Of a stretch of DNA of 64,000 bases, positions 60,393 to 64,000 are shown piece after piece. Within the stretch, counting starts at the first letter, position 1. Every line of letters starts with the position of its first letter. The notes under the pieces are model-generated. The model saw nothing but the letters and a program-made list of their open reading frames with translations, had not been told where the DNA came from and made no database searches. Source of the DNA: Methylocystis bryophila (GTDB lineage: Bacteria; Pseudomonadota; Alphaproteobacteria; Rhizobiales; Beijerinckiaceae); the NCBI RefSeq assembly GCF_027925445.1, contig NZ_AP027149.1, positions 4,290,501-4,354,500 on the forward strand, given 5' to 3'. The position numbers were made by a program, and so were the translations under genes.

Positions 60393-61226
60393 TCAGGGCG
60401 CCGCCTCCGCGGCGCGCTCTTTCTCCGCCTGCGCCAGCGATCTGTATCGGCGGACCGCCAGCGGGATGGAGGCGAGATAGCAGAGGCTGAGCAGTGTCAA
60501 TATTTCCATCGGATAGGTCCACAACAGCAGTAGCAGCACGACGACGCAAAAGAGCAGAGGAATGATCATATCGCGTGGCACGCGGCCCATTTTCTTTCCC
60601 GAAAAATGTGGGATGGGGCTCGCCATCAGAAAGGCGATCACGAGGACATAGACGACGAAGATCGGCGCGAAAGCCTTGGATGCCGGAAGCTCCAGCGTCG
60701 AAAGGTGCAGATAGAGCGGCAGCAGCACGGTCACCGCGCCGGCCGGCGAGGGCATGCCAACGAAGAATTGCGCGTGCCAGGCGGGCCGCGTCGGGTCCTC
60801 GGCCATCACGTTGAAGCGCGCGAGGCGCAGCGCCGCGGCGATGGCGAAGGCGAGCGTCGCGAACCAGCCGAAATTCTTGACCTCGTGCAGGAGCCAGAAA
60901 TAGAGCACGAGTCCCGGCGCGACGCCAAAATCCACGAAATCGGCGAGCGAGTCGAGCTCGGCGCCAAAGCGTGTCGTCCCTTTGAGCGCGCGCGCCAGAC
61001 GTCCGTCGAAGCCGTCGAACACGGCAGCGGCGATGATGGCGAGCACAGCGGTCTCGAATTTTCCGTCGACCGCGTAGCGGATCGCCGTCAGCCCCATCGA
61101 CAACGCCAGCAGCGTGACGAGATTGGGCAGCACCGCGCGGAGCGGAATGTTGCGAAAGCGCAGACGGCGCCGCTCGATTGGCGTGAGCTCGCTCTCGGGA
61201 TGGTCGAAGGACTGGCTTTCGGTCAC
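60393..61226 (-). CDS. pssA: Phosphatidylserine synthase
   Basis: 277 residues. CDP-alcohol phosphatidyltransferase with the motif Asp74-Gly-x2-Ala-Arg79-x8-Gly88-x3-Asp92-x3-Asp96 (DGRLARALKG then GAELDSLADF). Several membrane helices. Joins CDP-diacylglycerol with serine in the inner membrane. Downstream of psd; together they give phosphatidylethanolamine. Confidence 0.95.
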   Translation of the reverse strand: MTESQSFDHPESELTPIERRRLRFRNIPLRAVLPNLVTLLALSMGLTAIRYAVDGKFETAVLAIIAAAVFDGFDGRLARALKGTTRFGAELDSLADFVDFGVAPGLVLYFWLLHEVKNFGWFATLAFAIAAALRLARFNVMAEDPTRPAWHAQFFVGMPSPAGAVTVLLPLYLHLSTLELPASKAFAPIFVVYVLVIAFLMASPIPHFSGKKMGRVPRDMIIPLLFCVVVLLLLLWTYPMEILTLLSLCYLASIPLAVRRYRSLAQAEKERAAEAAP

Positions 61227-61273
61227 GTGGCTCGAGCCTGCTCAGGGGGGGTCAGCTAAGCGCCGGCTTGGCG

Positions 61274-61972
61274 TCAACCCGATTTAAAGGACAGGGCTGG
61301 CGTGTGCGCGGAAAAATCCGCAAGCACGGTCTCCCCGGCGATGGCGCGCGAGCCGATGGCGACCATCGGCCGCGCATGGTTCGGCATATAGACGTCGACG
61401 CGCGAACCGAAGCGGATGAGGCCAAAGCGCTGGCCGACGGCGAGCTGCTCGCCCTCGCGCACGACGCAGACAATGCGGCGCGCGACAAGACCGGCGATCT
61501 GCACGACGCCGAAGCGGCCCTGCGGCGCGTCGATGACGAGGCCGTTGCGTTCATTGTCCTCGCTCGCCTTGTCGAGATCGGCGTTGACGAAAAGCCCAGG
61601 GCGATAAGCGATGCGCGCGATCCGGCCGGCGATCGGCGCCCGATTCACATGCACGTCGAAGACGCTCATGAAGACCGAGACGCGCTGCATCGGCTCGGCG
61701 CCGAGCCCAAGCTCGGCTGGCGGGAGATAGAAGCCCACGGAACAGATCACGCCGTCTGCGGGCGAGACCACGAGTCCTTCGCGCAAGGGCGTGACGCGCG
61801 CGGGGTCGCGAAAAAAATAAGCGCACCATGCCGTGGCGATGAAGCCGATCCATCCGAGCGAGCCGGAAATCCAATGGAGCAGGAAGGCGACGATCGCAAA
61901 GATCGCGATGAAGATATAGCCCTCGGGATGGATCGGGGTGAGCGATTTGCGAAAGGAATTCAGCACCGACAT
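61274..61972 (-). CDS. psd: Phosphatidylserine decarboxylase
   Basis: 232 residues from ATG 61972 (family start SLTPIHPEGYIFI). Short proteobacterial-alpha form with two membrane helices, SPADGVICSV, and FMSVFDVHVNRAPIAG. The self-cleavage site is in RFGSRVDVY, where the Ser becomes the pyruvoyl group. Makes phosphatidylethanolamine; 47 bases before pssA. Confidence 0.95.
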   Translation of the reverse strand: MSVLNSFRKSLTPIHPEGYIFIAIFAIVAFLLHWISGSLGWIGFIATAWCAYFFRDPARVTPLREGLVVSPADGVICSVGFYLPPAELGLGAEPMQRVSVFMSVFDVHVNRAPIAGRIARIAYRPGLFVNADLDKASEDNERNGLVIDAPQGRFGVVQIAGLVARRIVCVVREGEQLAVGQRFGLIRFGSRVDVYMPNHARPMVAIGSRAIAGETVLADFSAHTPALSFKSG

Positions 61973-62062
61973 CCGACTCTCCCGCCCCCGCGCTGGTGGC
62001 GTCGCTTTTGGCATGGTCGGGCCGCAATGTCACCCCGCTGGGCGCGGGTGCGCCGCGCCTTA

Positions 62063-62176
62063 GAGCATGTCACGGAAAAGTGCGAAGCGGTTTTCCGATC
62101 ATGACATGCTCCCCCTTTTGATTTGGCGCGATTCCTTATCGCTCGTACGATTCCGTTCGAGCGGGAAACGCGCTAG
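62063..62176. repeat. Palindromic repeat pair
   Basis: First element: arms GAGCATGTCA (62063-62072) and TGACATGCTC (62102-62111), with inner arms CGGAAAA (62073-62079) and TTTTCCG (62091-62097). Second, about 62128-62176: GCGCGATTCC...TCGCTCG facing CGAGCG...GCGC. Both types recur in the window. Confidence 0.8.
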
Positions 62177-62214
62177 TCGCCGGCGCGGCGGTCGGATCGG
62201 CGGTCAGAGGCGGC

Positions 62215-62520
62215 TTAAAGCTGGCGACCCAGCTGCCTCACGTCGACTCCATACTGCGCGAGCCAGTTGCGAAGCTTGTCGGAGACCGGCAGGACGCGCG
62301 AAGCGTTCGAATTGGTCTGGCAGGCGCTTCGCAGCGAGAGGTAACGCGACCAAATCGTCCCGACCTCCTTGTCGCTCAACACAGAGCGCACCTCGCCCAG
62401 CAGCGTACGCACGTCGGAGTCGCTATATTTACTAAGCAAAGGGCAGCCAACGACAACGTTTTCGGAATGAGCGGCGGAAGAAACGAGCAGGAAGAGGATA
62501 GCTAGGGCAGTGCGTCTCAT
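62215..62520 (-). CDS. Small exported hypothetical protein
   Basis: 101 residues from ATG 62520 with GAGGTG upstream. Signal peptide to about AHS-EN (residue 20), two cysteines (VGCPLLSK, RSACQTN) likely paired, helical C-terminus. Not recognised. The 190 bases before it hold no gene. Confidence 0.6.
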   Translation of the reverse strand: MRRTALAILFLLVSSAAHSENVVVGCPLLSKYSDSDVRTLLGEVRSVLSDKEVGTIWSRYLSLRSACQTNSNASRVLPVSDKLRNWLAQYGVDVRQLGRQL

Positions 62521-62714
62521 GCGTTCACCTCGGGGATGTTGGTTTCTTGCGATTTCTGCAACCCGCAAAGCTTAAGATCTTAGAAGCTTTGGAGCGGGTC
62601 AGGGGACGCGCATATCTCTGCGTCGCCCGCGCTTCATCGTCGGGTCTGGATCAACATCAATGACTTTCCAGGCAAAAGTTTGACCATGACTCTCACGCGA
62701 AAGCGCGCGGTCTC

Positions 62715-63167
62715 TCAAATCTCGAAATCCGCTTGAGTCTTCTCCGCGCTTCCGAAGCCGTAGACGAGCGCGCGGGCGCAAAGATCGTCGAGCGTGACCA
62801 TTTCCAAGCGCTGAAAGATCTCAGCTTCAATCTCCTCCAAGGCGGGCGCGATCGCCGCCTCGAGCGAGAGGGGCGCAATCTTCGGTTCGAGGTCCCCTTC
62901 TTCTTCGACGCGCAGCGCGACGCGGAGGACGTCGGCAAGGGTCAGGCGCCGCCTTTCCTTGGCGAGCTCGTAGCCGCCGGACGGCCCGCGCAGCGATTTC
63001 AGCACGCCGGCGTGCACGAGCGCCTGCAGCAGGCTCTCGAGCCGGCGCGGCGGCAGCGCATGCCTGGTCGCGAGCTCCTTCGAGCTGACCGGGCGGCCGC
63101 GCGCATGCAGCGCCACATCTAGCACCGCGAGCAAGGCCGCGCGCGCCGCGCGAGGCAGAAGCGTCAT
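62715..63167 (-). CDS. Rrf2-family transcriptional regulator
   Basis: 150 residues from ATG 63167. The Rrf2 winged helix is clear: RAARAALLAVLDVALHARG, then SSKELATRHALPPRRLESLL and LKSLRGPSGGYELAKERRRL. Only one Cys (LDDLCARALV), so it lacks the three-Cys iron-sulfur site of IscR. Coupled to dut by ATGA; target unknown. Confidence 0.9.
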   Translation of the reverse strand: MTLLPRAARAALLAVLDVALHARGRPVSSKELATRHALPPRRLESLLQALVHAGVLKSLRGPSGGYELAKERRRLTLADVLRVALRVEEEGDLEPKIAPLSLEAAIAPALEEIEAEIFQRLEMVTLDDLCARALVYGFGSAEKTQADFEI

Positions 63168-63628
63168 CGAGACGGGCTCTTGGCGAGCCCCGTCGAGCCA
63201 AAACCGCCGCTACCCCGAGGCGTCTCCGCAAGCTCCACGACCTCGACGAGCTCGACGCGGACCACGGGCGCGACGACGAGCTGCGCGATCCGCATGCCGC
63301 GCAGGATCTCGAAAGGACGCGGGCCCAGATTGACCAGGATCGCTCTCACCTCGCCGCGATAGTCGCTGTCGATTGTGCCGGGCGCGTTGAGGATCGTCAC
63401 GCCGTGCTCCAGCGCAAGGCCGGAGCGGGGCCGCAGCTGCGCCTCGAATCCCGGCGGCAAATGTATGGCGAAACCGGCTGGCACGAGGTCGCGCGCGCCC
63501 GGCTCGAGCACGAGCTTCGACCCCGCCGGCAGCGCCGCGCAAACGTCGAGACCGGCGGCGCCGCTCGTCGCGTAAAAGGGAAGATCGAGTCCTTCCCCAT
63601 GAGGAAAACGACAAATTTCGACTTTCAC
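63164..63628 (-). CDS. dut: dUTP diphosphatase
   Basis: 154 residues. All five dUTPase motifs: AAGLDVCAALP, RPRSGLALEHG, ILNAPGTIDSDYRGE, RGMRIAQLVV and GGFGSTGL. Trimeric enzyme that removes dUTP and supplies dUMP. Start overlaps the coaBC stop (ATGA). Confidence 0.97.
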   Translation of the reverse strand: MKVEICRFPHGEGLDLPFYATSGAAGLDVCAALPAGSKLVLEPGARDLVPAGFAIHLPPGFEAQLRPRSGLALEHGVTILNAPGTIDSDYRGEVRAILVNLGPRPFEILRGMRIAQLVVAPVVRVELVEVVELAETPRGSGGFGSTGLAKSPSR

Positions 63629-64000
63629 GCCGCTCCCCCTTTGCCAGCGCTCGCCTCGAGCATCGTCGCGATGCGCGCGACGAGCCTTGAAGCGACTTCA
63701 TCCTTGCCGAGGCGAGGCCAGCTCTCGACCCCCTCCGCCGTCACGAGATGCGCCTCGTTCTCTCCCGCGCCGAAGACGCCCGACCCCACGTCATTGGCGA
63801 CGATGAGATCGACGCGTTTTCGCACAAGCTTATCGCGCGCGTGAGCGAGAAGATTCTCGGTCTCGGCGGCAAAGCCAATGACGAGCCGGGGCCGCTCACG
63901 CCCGCGCGCGGCGACGTCGGCGAGAATGTCGGGGTTCTCGACGAGCGCGAGCGCCGGCGGCGAGTCGCCCTTCTTTTTCTTGATCTTGTCGCCCGCGGCC
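63625..64000 (-). CDS. coaBC: CoaBC C-terminal part, cut by window edge
   Basis: 125 codons of the CoaB domain: KIKKKKGD, VENPDILADVAARG, RPRLVIGFAAETENLL and VDLIVANDVG. Bifunctional phosphopantothenoylcysteine decarboxylase/phosphopantothenate-cysteine ligase for coenzyme A. The N-terminal CoaC domain lies beyond 64000. Confidence 0.93.
   Translation of the reverse strand, partial: AAGDKIKKKKGDSPPALALVENPDILADVAARGRERPRLVIGFAAETENLLAHARDKLVRKRVDLIVANDVGSGVFGAGENEAHLVTAEGVESWPRLGKDEVASRLVARIATMLEASAGKGGAA

Overview
The window looks like a chromosome segment of a GC-rich alphaproteobacterium of the Hyphomicrobiales/Rhizobiales type. Evidence: a GcrA regulator with GANTC sites upstream, the alphaproteobacterial NDUFS4-like complex I subunit, and a psd-pssA phosphatidylethanolamine operon. 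The PQQ biosynthesis genes suggest, but do not prove, a methylotroph or methanotroph of the Methylocystis/Methylosinus kind.

Region 1 (1 to about 19.3 kb) is accessory DNA. It opens inside a tyrosine recombinase gene cut by the window edge, followed by a startless gene remnant and an AT-rich membrane protein gene. Then come many small hypothetical genes, a phage-like run of ATGA-coupled genes (5.1-7.1 kb), an XRE regulator with a likely operator, a molbindin, and several decayed gene tails. From 17.8 kb back to 10.9 kb runs a compact minus-strand cassette. It encodes an AlpA-like DNA-binding protein, a primase-position protein, a RepA/AAA_25 helicase, a TSCPD protein, a RuvC-like resolvase, a DUF5681 protein, a virion-like protein and others. 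A second complete integrase (17920-19185) sits at its right end, directly next to the 3' remnant of a GT2 glycosyltransferase gene. That remnant marks the likely island boundary.

Region 2 (19.3-34.7 kb) holds an orphan DGQHR (DndB-like) gene and then rplJ-rplL-rpoB-rpoC, which here lacks rplKA directly upstream. Unusual hairpins and repeats lie in the rplL-rpoB and rpoB-rpoC spacers. An L,D-transpeptidase gene follows.

Region 3 (34.7-50 kb) mixes core and accessory genes: rluD, dctA, two tRNAs (Pro-UGG, Arg-UCU), the complex I subunit, an SxtJ / DUF5989 / carbamoyltransferase cluster, an IS630 remnant, a frameshifted Tox-REase-5 toxin gene with its Imm52-like immunity gene, ruvB, rppH, mnmA and gcrA.

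Region 4 (50.6-64 kb) is mostly core and on the minus strand. It contains pstSCAB-phoU-phoB behind a triple Pho box, pqqB-pqqC-pqqDE (PqqD fused to PqqE), pssA and psd, and a coupled coaBC-dut-Rrf2 set that runs off the right edge. A family of interspersed palindromic repeats occupies several intergenic gaps.
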